Of a stretch of 64,000 bases of DNA, positions 37,718 to 47,089 are shown one piece after another. Origin of the DNA: Lactobacillus hamsteri DSM 5661 = JCM 6256 (GTDB taxonomy: Bacteria; Bacillota; Bacilli; Lactobacillales; Lactobacillaceae); NCBI RefSeq assembly GCF_000615445.1, contig NZ_BALY01000002.1, forward strand, positions 42,490 through 106,489, given 5' to 3'. Below the pieces are notes generated by a model. The model was not told the DNA's origin. It saw only the letters and a program-made list of their open reading frames with translations, and ran no database searches. Made by a program: the position numbers and the translations under genes. Position 1 is the first letter of the stretch; every line of letters begins with the position of its first letter.

Positions 37718-38206
37718 ATGGCGATTGCTATTTTTCCCGGTAGCTTTGATCCAATAACAAATGGACATATAGACGTTATTGAACAAGCTGCAGCTGTGTT
37801 TGAAAAGATTTATGTGGTAATTATGACTAATACGCATAAAAATTATCTTTTTTCAGCTGGTGAACGTGCAGCTTTTGCTCAAGATGCAGTAAAAAACATA
37901 AAAAATGTTACAGTAATTGAAAAACCAGATTCTTTAACTGTCGATGTTGCACATGAATTAAATGCCAAAGCTATCGTACGTGGAGTACGCAATAGTGAGG
38001 ACTTTCTTTATGAACAACAAATTGCTTTTTTGAATAAAAAATTAAATGATGATGTTAAAACAATGTTGTTTTTTACCAATCCTGAGAATAATTTTGTAGC
38101 ATCGAGCATGGTTAAAGAAATAGCAAAATTTAACGGTTCAATTGAAAAGTTTTTGCCACAAAAGGCTGCTGAAGCTTTGAAGAATAAATTAGGGCGAAAA
38201 GATTAA
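37718..38206 (+). CDS. coaD: Phosphopantetheine adenylyltransferase
   Basis: Penultimate enzyme of coenzyme A synthesis. The nucleotidyl-transferase signature PGSFDPITNGHIDVIEQA (HxGH-like TNGH) and the second motif SSMVKEIAKFNG are present, with RGVRNSEDFLYEQQIA. The 162 residues are normal. It lies between rsmD and sepM in an overlapping set. Confidence 0.97.
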   Translation: MAIAIFPGSFDPITNGHIDVIEQAAAVFEKIYVVIMTNTHKNYLFSAGERAAFAQDAVKNIKNVTVIEKPDSLTVDVAHELNAKAIVRGVRNSEDFLYEQQIAFLNKKLNDDVKTMLFFTNPENNFVASSMVKEIAKFNGSIEKFLPQKAAEALKNKLGRKD

Positions 38207-39246
38207 TGAAAGAAAAAAGAATACAAAGGAAAACTAGGAACTGGATAATTGCCATCCTAGTTTTTATCGTAGTTGCAATAGTTGCTTGTTGGCCAACAAA
38301 ATATTTTATAGAAAGTCCTGGAGAATCGGTTCCTGTTGCGCAATTTATAGATTCTAAAGATAAACAAAAAAATCAAAATAATTTATATATGGTGACTGTA
38401 AGTGTATCTTCACAACCTGCAGTTGTACTTCAATATTTGTGGAGTTTTACTCGACCTTTTGATACTCGTATTGATGGTAAAGAATTAATGCAAGGGCAAA
38501 CAAGCAGTCAGTATAATGAACTTCAAAATTGGTATATGGAAACCTCACAGCAAAACGCGATATATTATGCAGCCAAAAAAGCAGGCTTAAAGCCGAAATT
38601 AAGTTATAAAGGCGTCTATGTGATGGCTGTTCAAAAAAATTCTAGTTTCAAGCATAAATTACAGATTGGTGATACAGTTTTAGGTGCTAATGGGATTAGA
38701 TTTCATTCAACTGAACAAATGATGTCATATTTTGCTAGACAAAAGGTAGGCTCAAAGGTTGCAATTCAAGTTTTGAGAAATAAGGAAAAACGAACTTTTA
38801 CAGGTAAAATTGTAAAAGTTGCTGGTACAGGGCGCTCAGGGATTGGAATTCAACTTGTTGAGCATGTAAATGTAACTACAAGACCCAAATTGACTATTAA
38901 TGCAGGAGATATTGGCGGACCGTCAGCGGGTTTAATGTTTTCACTGCAAAGTTACGAGATTTTTTCTCATAAAAATTTGACGCATGGTCATAAAATTGCC
39001 GGAACAGGTACAATTGATCCTACAGGAAAAGTAGGGATTATTGGTGGCGTAGATAAAAAGGTTGTAGCAGCAAACAGAGTTGGCGCTGAAGTGTTTTTTG
39101 CTCCAACTGATCATGAAGGAATTAAGAAAAGCCAAAGCAATTATGAAGTAGCTAAAAGGACAGCCAAGCGAATTCATTCTAAAATGAAGATTGTTCCAGT
39201 AAGCAAGTTTGATGATGCTTTGTATTATTTAGAGAAAAAATATTAA
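38206..39246 (+). CDS. SepM/YlbL family PDZ-Lon serine protease
   Basis: Membrane-anchored extracellular protease. An N-terminal signal anchor (about residues 13-32), a PDZ domain (about 130-215; VQKNSSFKHKLQIGDTVLGANG) and a Lon-type catalytic domain with Ser in GGPSAGLMF and Lys in GGVDKKVVAANRVGAE are present. In streptococci SepM processes the competence pheromone; here the substrate is unknown. Its position just before comEA and comEC may be chance, as the coaD-ylbL pairing is old. Confidence 0.9.
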   Translation: MKEKRIQRKTRNWIIAILVFIVVAIVACWPTKYFIESPGESVPVAQFIDSKDKQKNQNNLYMVTVSVSSQPAVVLQYLWSFTRPFDTRIDGKELMQGQTSSQYNELQNWYMETSQQNAIYYAAKKAGLKPKLSYKGVYVMAVQKNSSFKHKLQIGDTVLGANGIRFHSTEQMMSYFARQKVGSKVAIQVLRNKEKRTFTGKIVKVAGTGRSGIGIQLVEHVNVTTRPKLTINAGDIGGPSAGLMFSLQSYEIFSHKNLTHGHKIAGTGTIDPTGKVGIIGGVDKKVVAANRVGAEVFFAPTDHEGIKKSQSNYEVAKRTAKRIHSKMKIVPVSKFDDALYYLEKKY

Positions 39247-39265
39247 AATTTAAGAATTTATAAAG

Positions 39266-39299
39266 AAAAAAGCTCAGACAAAAATCTGAGCTTTTTTTG
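39266..39299 (+). terminator. Terminator after sepM-like gene
   Basis: AAAAAGCTCAGA pairs with TCTGAGCTTTTT across a 6-base loop and is followed by T. It separates the coaD group from the com genes. Confidence 0.9.
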
Positions 39300-39323
39300 C
39301 GCATTTAAATAGGGAGGTAATTT

Positions 39324-40009
39324 ATGAATATTGAAAAAATTAAAGATTTTGTCATTGAAAAGAAATTTTATGGAATAGCAATTATTGTAATGGTGATTGC
39401 AGTTATATTTTTTAAACATAATGATCAACAGAAGGCGGACAATTCTGCTCTTTTAGGAGCGAAAACAGAGATGAGCCAAAGTTCTTTTAAAAATAAATCT
39501 GAAAGTACAGAAATACAAAAATCAACTTCTGATCAACCAAAAACTGTTACTTGTGATATTTCAGGTGCAGTAAAGCATGAAGGGGTGTATACATTAAAGA
39601 ATGGACACGCATTCAAGAATTAATATCTGCGGCAGGTGGATTGAAAAATAATGCTCAACTTAAGGCAATCAATCGAGCTGTGATGCTAAAAGATCAGGAT
39701 AAAGTTCATATTCCTTACAAAGGAGAAAAAGTTGAAAGTGCTACAACTGTAACAAATGATGTCAACCAGTCTAATAATCAAAATGCTGCATCTAATTCTC
39801 AAAATAAGGAAAACGGTGAAAAAGTAAATATTAATACCGCGTCAGCAGCTGATTTGCAAAAATTAAATGGAATTGGTGAAAAAAAGGCTGAGCAAATCAT
39901 TGCCTATCGTGATCAAAATGGACAGTTCAAAAAAGTAGAAGATTTAATGCAGGTTTCAGGAATAGGAGAAAAAACATTTGCTGCACTTAAAGATCAGTTG
40001 GCTATCTAA
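39324..40009 (+). pseudogene. comEA: Competence protein ComEA, frame broken by one missing base near 39605
   Basis: DNA receptor of the uptake machinery. The first frame (39324-39623) has a membrane anchor (about residues 13-30) and the start of an SLBB domain (VTCDISGAVKHEGVYTLKNG). Adding one A in GGACACGC near 39605 gives NGTRIQELISAAGGLKNNAQL and a continuous 228-residue protein. The second frame (39641-40009) ends with the two helix-hairpin-helix motifs (NINTASAADLQKLNGIGEKKAEQII and DLMQVSGIGEKTFAAL). GGGAGG precedes the first ATG. comEA is dispensable, so a genuine null is possible, but the same error type recurs in three other genes. Confidence 0.9.
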
Positions 40010-42269
40010 ATATTGCAAATTAGGTTTTTTCTTTTTAAATGCTTTGCTGTTAACATCATTATCGTTTTATTTTTATCAAACTAATACGATTATGCAAAGA
40101 TTTGTAGTTATTACTATAGTTATATATTTAATATTTTTACTTTTAAAAAAATATAGTAATTTTAAGTATGCTATCAGTATATTAATTGCTTTATTTTGCT
40201 TTATTTTATGGCGCAGTAGTCAAAATCAATGTCTAAATTTAACTGACAGAACCATTTTTAAAGCTTATCCTGATGAAATTAAAATAAAAGATGATTGGTT
40301 TTCTGGAGTTGGGGTAGCTGATGGACAGAAAGTTTTAATTTCAGGGAAAATTTCTAAAGAAGATCAGCGTTTAATAAAAAAGGGTTATCCTTTGATGTTT
40401 TTTAATATAAATGGTGATCTTTCCAAAATTGATCCGGCCACCAATATAGGTGAATTTGATTTTCAAAAGTATTATGCTGCTAAGAGAATTTTTCAAAGAG
40501 TAAAATTTAAAAGCTTTAGAATGAAAATGGCCAATTTAGACTGGCAAGGATATTGCCATATGTTTAGGTTTCGTTTACAAGAATACTTTATGAAAATGCC
40601 ACGGTTACTTGGATTTTTTACTAGTGAATTAATTTTGGCAGAGAATAATTCCATGAATAATCAAGATATTCTTAACAATTATCGTGATTTAGGTGTAATC
40701 CATTTGCTTAGTATTTCTGGTTTACATGTAGGAATTTATACTTTAGCAGTAAGCACCTTATGCTATCTATTAAAATTCACAGAAAAGGAAACTTTTATAT
40801 TTTGCGTAGTAGTTTTGGTAATTGGGATATTTTTAAGTAATTACCAGCCTGGATTTGTTCGTGCAAGTTTGGCTTATGTTTTAGGAAAAGTATTTTCGTT
40901 TAAGAAATTAAAAATAGCTGGTATAGATCTTTTGGGATTAACTTGTTTAGTTTATATTATGTTTTTACCACGATTATTTATGGGCATAGGTGCTATTTTA
41001 AGTTATGTCTTAGCTTTAGGATTACAATTAACAAGCAAGATGTCTAAGTTGAAACAATCAGTAACTTTAAATTTGCTTTTAACGCCCTTATTGTTGGTCT
41101 ATTTCTTTCAAGTGAACGTTTTAACTGTCTTTTTTAATATGCTAATTGTGCCATATTTTAATTGGTTGGTAATTCCGATAACATTTTTTAATTTAATAGT
41201 TTTTAGTAGATTTTCTAATTTAAGCTATTTATTTGAAGATATTTTAGAAAAATGCGAAACAGTTATTGGAAATATTTCTCAAACGAAAATAGGGATGATT
41301 ACATTTGGAAAAATCAACTGGTGGCAATGTTTATTGCTGTTGGCACTTACTTTTGTATTTGTGGCATATCTAAATGAAAAAGTTCAGTCAAAAAAGATAA
41401 AAAGTAAATTTATAGGAACAATTAGCTTAATTTATACAATATTTTTTGCTATTATTCATTTTCCCTTAATTGGACAAGTAACATTTATTGATGTTGGACA
41501 AGGCGATAGTATTTTGATAACAACACCATTTCCGAGAAAAGTCTTTATGATTGATACGGGTGGAAAATTAAACTTTTCAGGTAGAAAACAGCAACCGCAA
41601 GTTGAAAGAATTACATTGCCATTTTTAAAAGCACAAGGGATAAATAAAATTGATGGCTTATTTGTGTCTCACCAAGATGCTGATCATGTTGGCGATGTGA
41701 GGGCCTTGTTAAAAGAAATTCAGATAAATAATATTTATATGGCTCAAGGATTGATAAAAAATCCTTCATTTAGAAAAAGAGTAGAAGGGGTAATTGATCA
41801 TACTAAATTAGTAGAATTATTAGCAGGGATGCAGACTAAAAATAATCCGTTGAATTTTCAAGTTGTATATCCTTTTCGGGCCGGAGAGGGTAAAAACGAA
41901 GATTCATTGTCTATATTTTTTGAACTGGCTAATAAAAAGTGGCTATTTACGGGAGATCTAGGACAAGATGGAGAAAAAGAATTAATCCATCAATTTCCCA
42001 ATTTACGAGTAGATTATTTCAAATTAGGGCATCATGGAAGCAAAACAGCATCAAATCCAGAATTTTTAAAAATAATCCATCCCGAGTTAGTTTTTATTTC
42101 TGCAGGACGAAACAATCGATTTGGTCATCCTCATCAAGAGACACTGGAGACATTAAAAGCTCAAAGCATCCCGTGGGCATCGACTCAAGACTGTGGTATG
42201 ATTAGCTGGTATTATGGTTATTTTCAAAAGCCTAAATTTGTCCGTTTTCTACAGGAAGGGTCGCAATGA
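39978..42269 (+). CDS. comEC: DNA internalisation competence protein ComEC/Rec2
   Basis: Membrane channel that transports single-stranded DNA. The TTG at 39978 overlaps the end of comEA by 32 bases. The 763 residues contain the N-terminal domain, the polytopic competence region with the signature ISGLHVGIYTLAVS, and a C-terminal metallo-beta-lactamase domain (FIDVGQGDSILI, SHQDADHVGD, LGHHGSKTA). Length and domain order are complete, so the channel gene itself looks intact even though comEA is broken. Confidence 0.93.
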   Translation: MLHLKISWLSKYCKLGFFFLNALLLTSLSFYFYQTNTIMQRFVVITIVIYLIFLLLKKYSNFKYAISILIALFCFILWRSSQNQCLNLTDRTIFKAYPDEIKIKDDWFSGVGVADGQKVLISGKISKEDQRLIKKGYPLMFFNINGDLSKIDPATNIGEFDFQKYYAAKRIFQRVKFKSFRMKMANLDWQGYCHMFRFRLQEYFMKMPRLLGFFTSELILAENNSMNNQDILNNYRDLGVIHLLSISGLHVGIYTLAVSTLCYLLKFTEKETFIFCVVVLVIGIFLSNYQPGFVRASLAYVLGKVFSFKKLKIAGIDLLGLTCLVYIMFLPRLFMGIGAILSYVLALGLQLTSKMSKLKQSVTLNLLLTPLLLVYFFQVNVLTVFFNMLIVPYFNWLVIPITFFNLIVFSRFSNLSYLFEDILEKCETVIGNISQTKIGMITFGKINWWQCLLLLALTFVFVAYLNEKVQSKKIKSKFIGTISLIYTIFFAIIHFPLIGQVTFIDVGQGDSILITTPFPRKVFMIDTGGKLNFSGRKQQPQVERITLPFLKAQGINKIDGLFVSHQDADHVGDVRALLKEIQINNIYMAQGLIKNPSFRKRVEGVIDHTKLVELLAGMQTKNNPLNFQVVYPFRAGEGKNEDSLSIFFELANKKWLFTGDLGQDGEKELIHQFPNLRVDYFKLGHHGSKTASNPEFLKIIHPELVFISAGRNNRFGHPHQETLETLKAQSIPWASTQDCGMISWYYGYFQKPKFVRFLQEGSQ

Positions 42270-43252
42270 GCTTACTTTCATTATTTAAAAATACAAATAA
42301 TAATAACCCTCACACATTGATTTGGGGAACAGATGACTTTTTAAATGATTATTTAGCAAAATCATATATTAAGGATGAAAAATTTTCTGGTTTAGATCAA
42401 GTAACTGTTGATTGTGAAAGTGATGGTTTAGATGAATTGATTGCTAGTTTGACAGAATCTAGCTTGTTTTCTAGCCAAAAAGTAATTACTGTAAAGAATC
42501 CATTCTTTTTAACTGCAAAAACTTTTAAGAAAAATCAAAAACAATTAGAACAATTACAGAATATTTTTTCGCATATCCGCGATATTGAGGATGTGGTAGT
42601 AATTGTTGCTTCTTATGAAAAAATAGATCGTCGCAAAAAGCTGACCAAGACTGTTATGGCTAATTTTAATGTGGTTGAACCACAAATTAAGCCGTACGAG
42701 GTAAGTGCCATTACTAAGGCCTTAATAAAAGACGAAGGCTATCAAATATCTCAATCTGCTTTGCAACTTTTAGTTGAAAGAAGTGATCAGGTAATGGATA
42801 CAATTTTAAGCAACTACTCTAAGCTTAAAGTTGTTTCCGAAGATGATAAAATTACTGAAAAATCTGTAAGGCAAAATATTGATCTATCTTTAGCTCAAAA
42901 TGTATTCGCAATCTTAGATGATGCTTTGCGACAAAACTATCATGAGGCACTTGAACGTCTTAATGACCAATTAAGAGAAGGAAGTAATCCGGTTCAACTG
43001 TTAGCAGTGTTTGAAAACCAAGTTGAATTAATTCTAGTTGCAAAAATTTTAGCTAAGCGGGGAAGGAATCAGCCGCAAATTGTTAAAGAATTAGGCGTAC
43101 ATCCTTATCGAATAAAATTAGCATTACAAAATAAGCAGTCAATCGAGAAGCTTGAAAAAATGTTGGAAGAACTAATTAAGCTAGATTATAATTATAAAAA
43201 TGGCAATTATCGTATGGATAATTTCTTGAAAATGTTTATTTTAAGTGTTTAA
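42266..43252 (+). CDS. holA: DNA polymerase III delta subunit
   Basis: Clamp-loader subunit that opens the sliding clamp. The 328 residues show the delta fold: LIWGTDDFLNDYLAKSY at the N-terminus, ESSLFSSQKVITVKNP, and a helical C-terminal domain with GSNPVQLLAVFENQVELIL and HPYRIKLAL. It overlaps comEC by four bases, a standard order in Firmicutes, and is convergent with rpsT. Confidence 0.93.
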   Translation: MSLLSLFKNTNNNNPHTLIWGTDDFLNDYLAKSYIKDEKFSGLDQVTVDCESDGLDELIASLTESSLFSSQKVITVKNPFFLTAKTFKKNQKQLEQLQNIFSHIRDIEDVVVIVASYEKIDRRKKLTKTVMANFNVVEPQIKPYEVSAITKALIKDEGYQISQSALQLLVERSDQVMDTILSNYSKLKVVSEDDKITEKSVRQNIDLSLAQNVFAILDDALRQNYHEALERLNDQLREGSNPVQLLAVFENQVELILVAKILAKRGRNQPQIVKELGVHPYRIKLALQNKQSIEKLEKMLEELIKLDYNYKNGNYRMDNFLKMFILSV

Positions 43253-43257
43253 TAACA

Positions 43258-43295
43258 AAAAAGAGACGAAGTTCACTTGAACTTCGTCTCTTTTT
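43258..43295. terminator. Bidirectional terminator between holA and rpsT
   Basis: AGAGACGAAGTTCA pairs with TGAACTTCGTCTCT over 14 bp, with A-run on one side and T-run on the other, between convergent genes. Confidence 0.92.
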
Positions 43296-43308
43296 ATTAA
43301 ATGCTAAA

Positions 43309-43560
43309 TTATTTGCTCATTTTAGCTAAACGACTCTTAGTACGAGAAGCCTTGTTCTTGTGGATTAAACCTTTTGAAACGGCCTTGTCCAAAGCTTTTT
43401 CTGCTTCTAAACGTAACTTGGAGGCGTCTTCTTCGCCAGCTACAGCTGCCTTCTTGAACTTCTTAACGATAGTTCTTAACTTGTTCATTTGAGCAGCGTT
43501 GCGCTTGTTAGTAGCGTCTTGAGTCTTAACACGTTTGATAGCTGATTTAATTTGTGGCAT
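43309..43560 (-). CDS. rpsT: 30S ribosomal protein S20
   Basis: Small basic ribosomal protein binding 16S rRNA. The start giving [14 protein letters not shown] is chosen because GGAGGTG lies seven bases upstream; the extra five residues of the longer frame overlap that SD. The 83 residues are normal. Its own promoter is visible upstream. Confidence 0.97.
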   Translation of the reverse strand: MPQIKSAIKRVKTQDATNKRNAAQMNKLRTIVKKFKKAAVAGEEDASKLRLEAEKALDKAVSKGLIHKNKASRTKSRLAKMSK

Positions 43561-43598
43561 GAATTTCACCTCCATTAGTTGGTAGTTTTACTTAATTG

Positions 43599-43627
43599 AT
43601 TATACTTAAGAATAAAGATTCATGCAA
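43599..43627 (-). promoter_or_regulatory. Promoter of rpsT
   Basis: On the minus strand TTGCAT and TATAAT are spaced by 17 bases, about 40 bases upstream of the rpsT start. Confidence 0.8.
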
Positions 43628-43639
43628 GACAATTTCCGC

Positions 43640-43768
43640 TTGCTTTTTAAAAAATTTCTTTGTATCATAAAAGATGTTGTGAACCATTAACGCTGTTTGT
43701 ACGCTCACACCTGACGTCTAACGTTGTTAGTGGCAATTATTATTTATTTTTTTGAAAGGTGATTATTA
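43640..43768 (+). promoter_or_regulatory. Promoter and structured 5' leader of rpsO
   Basis: TTGCTT (43640)-17 bp-TATCAT (43663) drives a leader of about 95 bases. CCATTAAC pairs with GTTAGTGG, enclosing further hairpins, just upstream of the SD GAAAGGTG. S15 autoregulates translation through its leader in several bacteria with unrelated RNA structures; that this leader does so is inference. Confidence 0.55.
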
Positions 43769-44038
43769 ATGGCTATTTCAAAGGCAAAGAAAGACGAAAT
43801 CATTAAAGAATACGCAACTCACGAAGGTGACACTGGTTCTGTTGAAGTTCAAGTTGCAGTTTTAACTGAAGATATCAACAATTTGACTGAACACATGAAG
43901 AACCACAAGCATGACCACCACTCATACGTTGGTTTGCTTAAGAAGATCGGTCACCGTCGTAACTTGCTTCGTTACTTACAAAACAACGATATCAACCGTT
44001 ACCGTGAATTGATTAAGAAGTTAGGTTTGCGTCGTTAA
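43769..44038 (+). CDS. rpsO: 30S ribosomal protein S15
   Basis: Primary 16S rRNA-binding protein. The 89 residues contain the family signature ([21 protein letters not shown], then [17 protein letters not shown]). GAAAGGTG precedes the ATG. Monocistronic, with a leader and a strong terminator. Confidence 0.98.
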   Translation: MAISKAKKDEIIKEYATHEGDTGSVEVQVAVLTEDINNLTEHMKNHKHDHHSYVGLLKKIGHRRNLLRYLQNNDINRYRELIKKLGLRR

Positions 44039-44053
44039 TTCTAACTTTACCAA

Positions 44054-44088
44054 TAAAAAGTCAGTCCGTTTGGACTGGCTTTTTTGTT
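44054..44088 (+). terminator. Terminator of rpsO
   Basis: AAAGTCAGTCC pairs with GGACTGGCTTT across GTTT and is followed by T-run. Confidence 0.9.
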
Positions 44089-44213
44089 TTTGTCATAATA
44101 ACCTTCTTTATGCTAAAATTAATTCAGACTGTATCTACAATTGATCGAAAGATCCATAAAACTTTAAATATAGAAACTAATTAAAAGAAATTAAATTAAG
44201 AAAAGGAAATAAA

Positions 44214-46067
44214 ATGACAAATCAAAAAATTAAAATAATGGTTCTTAGTGGAGCACGTGAACATGGTAAAAACATGTTTGCCGTAGATGTTGATGGACAA
44301 ATTTTTGTTTTAGATGCGGGGTTAAAGTATCCTGATAGCTCTTTGTTTGGAATTGATGTAGTAATTCCTGATATGGATTTCTTTGCTCAATATGGAGACC
44401 GAGTTTCAGGGATTTTCTTAACCCACGGTCATGCAGATTCAATCGGCGCTTTACCATATATTTTAAGAAATTATGATATTGATATTTTTGGTTCCGAATT
44501 AACTATTGCGTTAGCAAAAATTGAAGTTAAACGTGAAAATAAAAAGATTAATAATAAATTATTCCACGTAATTGACCAAGATAGTGAAATTGAATTTAAA
44601 TCAGCTTCAGTTTCATTTTTCCATACAACTCACTCAATTCCTGATTCTTTAGGTATTGTAATTCATACTTCAGAAGGCCAAATTGTTTATACAGGTGATT
44701 TTAAGTTTGATCCTTCCGCAACACAAAATTATCGTACTGATATGGATTTGCTTGCTAAAATCGGCCTTAATAAAGTTTTGGCTCTATTGAGCGATTCCTC
44801 AAATTCTGAAGCTTGGTTCCCAAGCGCCTCAGAACAAGATATTGAAAAATATGTAACTGATGTATTTAGAAATGCAAAAGGCAGAATTATTGTTGCTGCT
44901 AAGGCTTCAAATTTGAATCGTGTTCAGGAAGTTTTGAATGCTGCTCATAAAACAGGTAGACGTGTGCTTCTAACTGGCCGAGATGTTGCAAAAATAGTTA
45001 GAACTTCAATGAAGCTTGGTTATTTAGATGTACCTGATGGTCTCTTAATGCGCGTTAAAGATCTTAAGACAACTCCTGATGAAAAGACAGTTATCTTAGA
45101 AACAGGCCGTATGGGTGAACCATTAAATTCATTGCAAAAGATGGCTACAAAGCGTCATAGCATGATTAGAATTCATAAGGGTGATTTGGTATTTATTGCA
45201 ACTACACCTTCTAATTCTGTTGAAACTATGGTTGCTGAAACTAGTGACATGGTTTACCGTGCAGGCGGAACTGTAATTCAGTTAGGAAGAAATAAGCATA
45301 CTAGCGGTCATGCTACAGGAAGAGATTTGCAACTTCTTATTGATACATTAAAACCTAAGTTTTTATTCCCTGTTATTGGTGAATACCGTTTAATGGAAAT
45401 TCATAAGAATCTTGCAATTAAAGTAGGCATGAAGAAAGATGATATTTATCTTGTTCAAAATGGCGAAAGCTATGTCTATGAAAAGAATAAGGACCATTTC
45501 TACCTTTCAGATCCTGTTCCAGGTGAAGATACTATGATTGATGGCTCTGGAGTGGGCGATGTTGGTAATATTGTTTTACGCGATCGTGAAATACTTTCAG
45601 ACGATGGTATTTTTATCGCTGTAGTGACAATTGATCGTAAAAAGAAGAAGATTATTGCTCAGCCTCAAGTAACTAGTCGTGGTTTTGTTTATATCAAGGC
45701 TAACCATAAATTGATGCATGATTCGATCGAAGTGATTAAAAAGGCAATTGACAATAATTTTGAACATAAGAAATTTGATTGGACAGAGTTAAAGCAAGAT
45801 ATTAGAAATGATCTTGAAAAATTCTTGTACAAGCAAACTAATCGTCGTCCTGTTGTTTTGCCAGTCGTGATGGAAGTAAATCAAAATCGTCATCGTGCAA
45901 TGCAAAAGAAGAATAATGCAAAAGACGAGCAAGCAAAGATTAATAAGAAGTCTCATAAAACACATAATTCAGGTTCTAATAAATATAACAATCGTCAACA
46001 CAAGCATCCAATTGATGTAAATAAGAGTGGGAAAAAGGTAGTAGAAAAGGATAAAGAAAATAAATAA
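44214..46067 (+). CDS. rnjB: Ribonuclease J2
   Basis: Paralogue and partner of RNase J1. The 617-residue protein has the same metallo-beta-lactamase/beta-CASP plan, but the catalytic motif reads HGHADSIGA instead of HGHEDHIGG, so one metal-binding histidine is replaced by serine. This loss is typical of J2 proteins, which are weak nucleases acting in complex with J1. A basic, low-complexity tail (K/N/H-rich, about residues 555-617) extends the C-terminus. An extended -10 (TGCTAAAAT) lies about 95 bases upstream. Confidence 0.94.
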   Translation: MTNQKIKIMVLSGAREHGKNMFAVDVDGQIFVLDAGLKYPDSSLFGIDVVIPDMDFFAQYGDRVSGIFLTHGHADSIGALPYILRNYDIDIFGSELTIALAKIEVKRENKKINNKLFHVIDQDSEIEFKSASVSFFHTTHSIPDSLGIVIHTSEGQIVYTGDFKFDPSATQNYRTDMDLLAKIGLNKVLALLSDSSNSEAWFPSASEQDIEKYVTDVFRNAKGRIIVAAKASNLNRVQEVLNAAHKTGRRVLLTGRDVAKIVRTSMKLGYLDVPDGLLMRVKDLKTTPDEKTVILETGRMGEPLNSLQKMATKRHSMIRIHKGDLVFIATTPSNSVETMVAETSDMVYRAGGTVIQLGRNKHTSGHATGRDLQLLIDTLKPKFLFPVIGEYRLMEIHKNLAIKVGMKKDDIYLVQNGESYVYEKNKDHFYLSDPVPGEDTMIDGSGVGDVGNIVLRDREILSDDGIFIAVVTIDRKKKKIIAQPQVTSRGFVYIKANHKLMHDSIEVIKKAIDNNFEHKKFDWTELKQDIRNDLEKFLYKQTNRRPVVLPVVMEVNQNRHRAMQKKNNAKDEQAKINKKSHKTHNSGSNKYNNRQHKHPIDVNKSGKKVVEKDKENK

Positions 46068-46069
46068 TT

Positions 46070-46903
46070 ATGATATCAGTAAGTCAAAAGAACTTATTAA
46101 AGCTTGCTGAAGAAAATGAACAAAAAGGTGACATAGAAACAGCAATTCAGAATTTGGAGGAAGCTTTGAGAAGCGGACGCTCTAATGAAATAATGTTGTA
46201 TTTATGTCGCTTATATAGGAAAAATAATCAGGGAGATCGGGCGTATACCTTAATCAAGGAAGAACCTGATCTTTTTTCTGATCAGCAAGTATATAAAGAA
46301 TATTGTGAAATATTAGCAGCAAATCATTTTTTTATTGAAGCACTTCAATTAGAACGGCTAAGTGGAAAAAAGATTCCTATAAAGGTAGAAGCGGCTAGTG
46401 TAGAGAAGCAAAACTTAATAATGGATTTGTTCAAAAGGCAAAAGAATGTTACGCAATGGGATTACGAACAACTATTAAAGTTGGATTTGGTTAATTTTAA
46501 AAATTTTGCTCAAAGCCTGTTGTTAGACCCAAGCCAAAATTTTGCAGTAAGACTTTCTTTATGTGAAGATTTAATACGATTAAGAGTTAAAGAAAATATT
46601 AAGATTATAATTTTAGGCGAAGAAGAAAAGTTTGTTCCAGCGGATACTTTATTATTAGAACAAAGCCCGATTTATAAAGAAATCATTTCAGGAATAGGTA
46701 GTAAATTTAGAAATAATCCTAGTCAGCTTCCTATGATGCTAGGTGAAATAAACTTGATATTAGGTGGTTTGTATCCAAAATTGTCTAGTTATGTTGATGA
46801 AACAGATAGTTTTACAAGTGATTTGATTTCATTTTTGAATACAGGCAATGGTAGAAGACATCAAAAACTTTTTAAAAAAATTTATACATACTTACCAAAA
46901 TAA
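46070..46903 (+). CDS. TPR-like helical protein (277 aa)
   Basis: The N-terminal 100 residues form tetratricopeptide-like helix pairs (LLKLAEENEQKGDIETAIQNLEEALR, MLYLCRLYRKNNQGDRAYTLI). The rest is helical without recognised motifs, and no signal or membrane segment is present. It begins two bases after rnjB and is probably cotranscribed, so it may act with RNA decay or ribosome functions; that is context only. Confidence 0.7.
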   Translation: MISVSQKNLLKLAEENEQKGDIETAIQNLEEALRSGRSNEIMLYLCRLYRKNNQGDRAYTLIKEEPDLFSDQQVYKEYCEILAANHFFIEALQLERLSGKKIPIKVEAASVEKQNLIMDLFKRQKNVTQWDYEQLLKLDLVNFKNFAQSLLLDPSQNFAVRLSLCEDLIRLRVKENIKIIILGEEEKFVPADTLLLEQSPIYKEIISGIGSKFRNNPSQLPMMLGEINLILGGLYPKLSSYVDETDSFTSDLISFLNTGNGRRHQKLFKKIYTYLPK

Positions 46904-46918
46904 TTTTATTCAAAAAGG

Positions 46919-47089
46919 TTTACTTTTTAATTCTATTTAGTATAATTAGCTAAGGTTATTTTCATTGAGGCATGGCACTAGCATTTTTTACTAGGCATTT
47001 GCCGATGAAAGTAGTACAATATTCAACAGAGAATTATCCGTTAACTTATCTCAACGGACTTCTTGCAAATTTACAGGAGGGTCATTTTA
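46919..47089 (+). promoter_or_regulatory. Promoter and 5' leader of tuf
   Basis: TTTACT (46919)-16 bp-TATAAT (46941) is followed by a leader of about 140 bases. TTTCAT with ATGAAA encloses an inner CTAG...CTAG hairpin, and CCGTT...AACGG forms another near 47040. It ends in a strong AGGAGGGT SD. Long leaders are common for translation-factor genes; regulation here is not shown. Confidence 0.6.

Noticed and set aside
46070..46903. Signs of recent transfer of the TPR gene after rnjB
   Set aside because: Base composition and the tight two-base spacing are like the neighbours; nothing suggests insertion.
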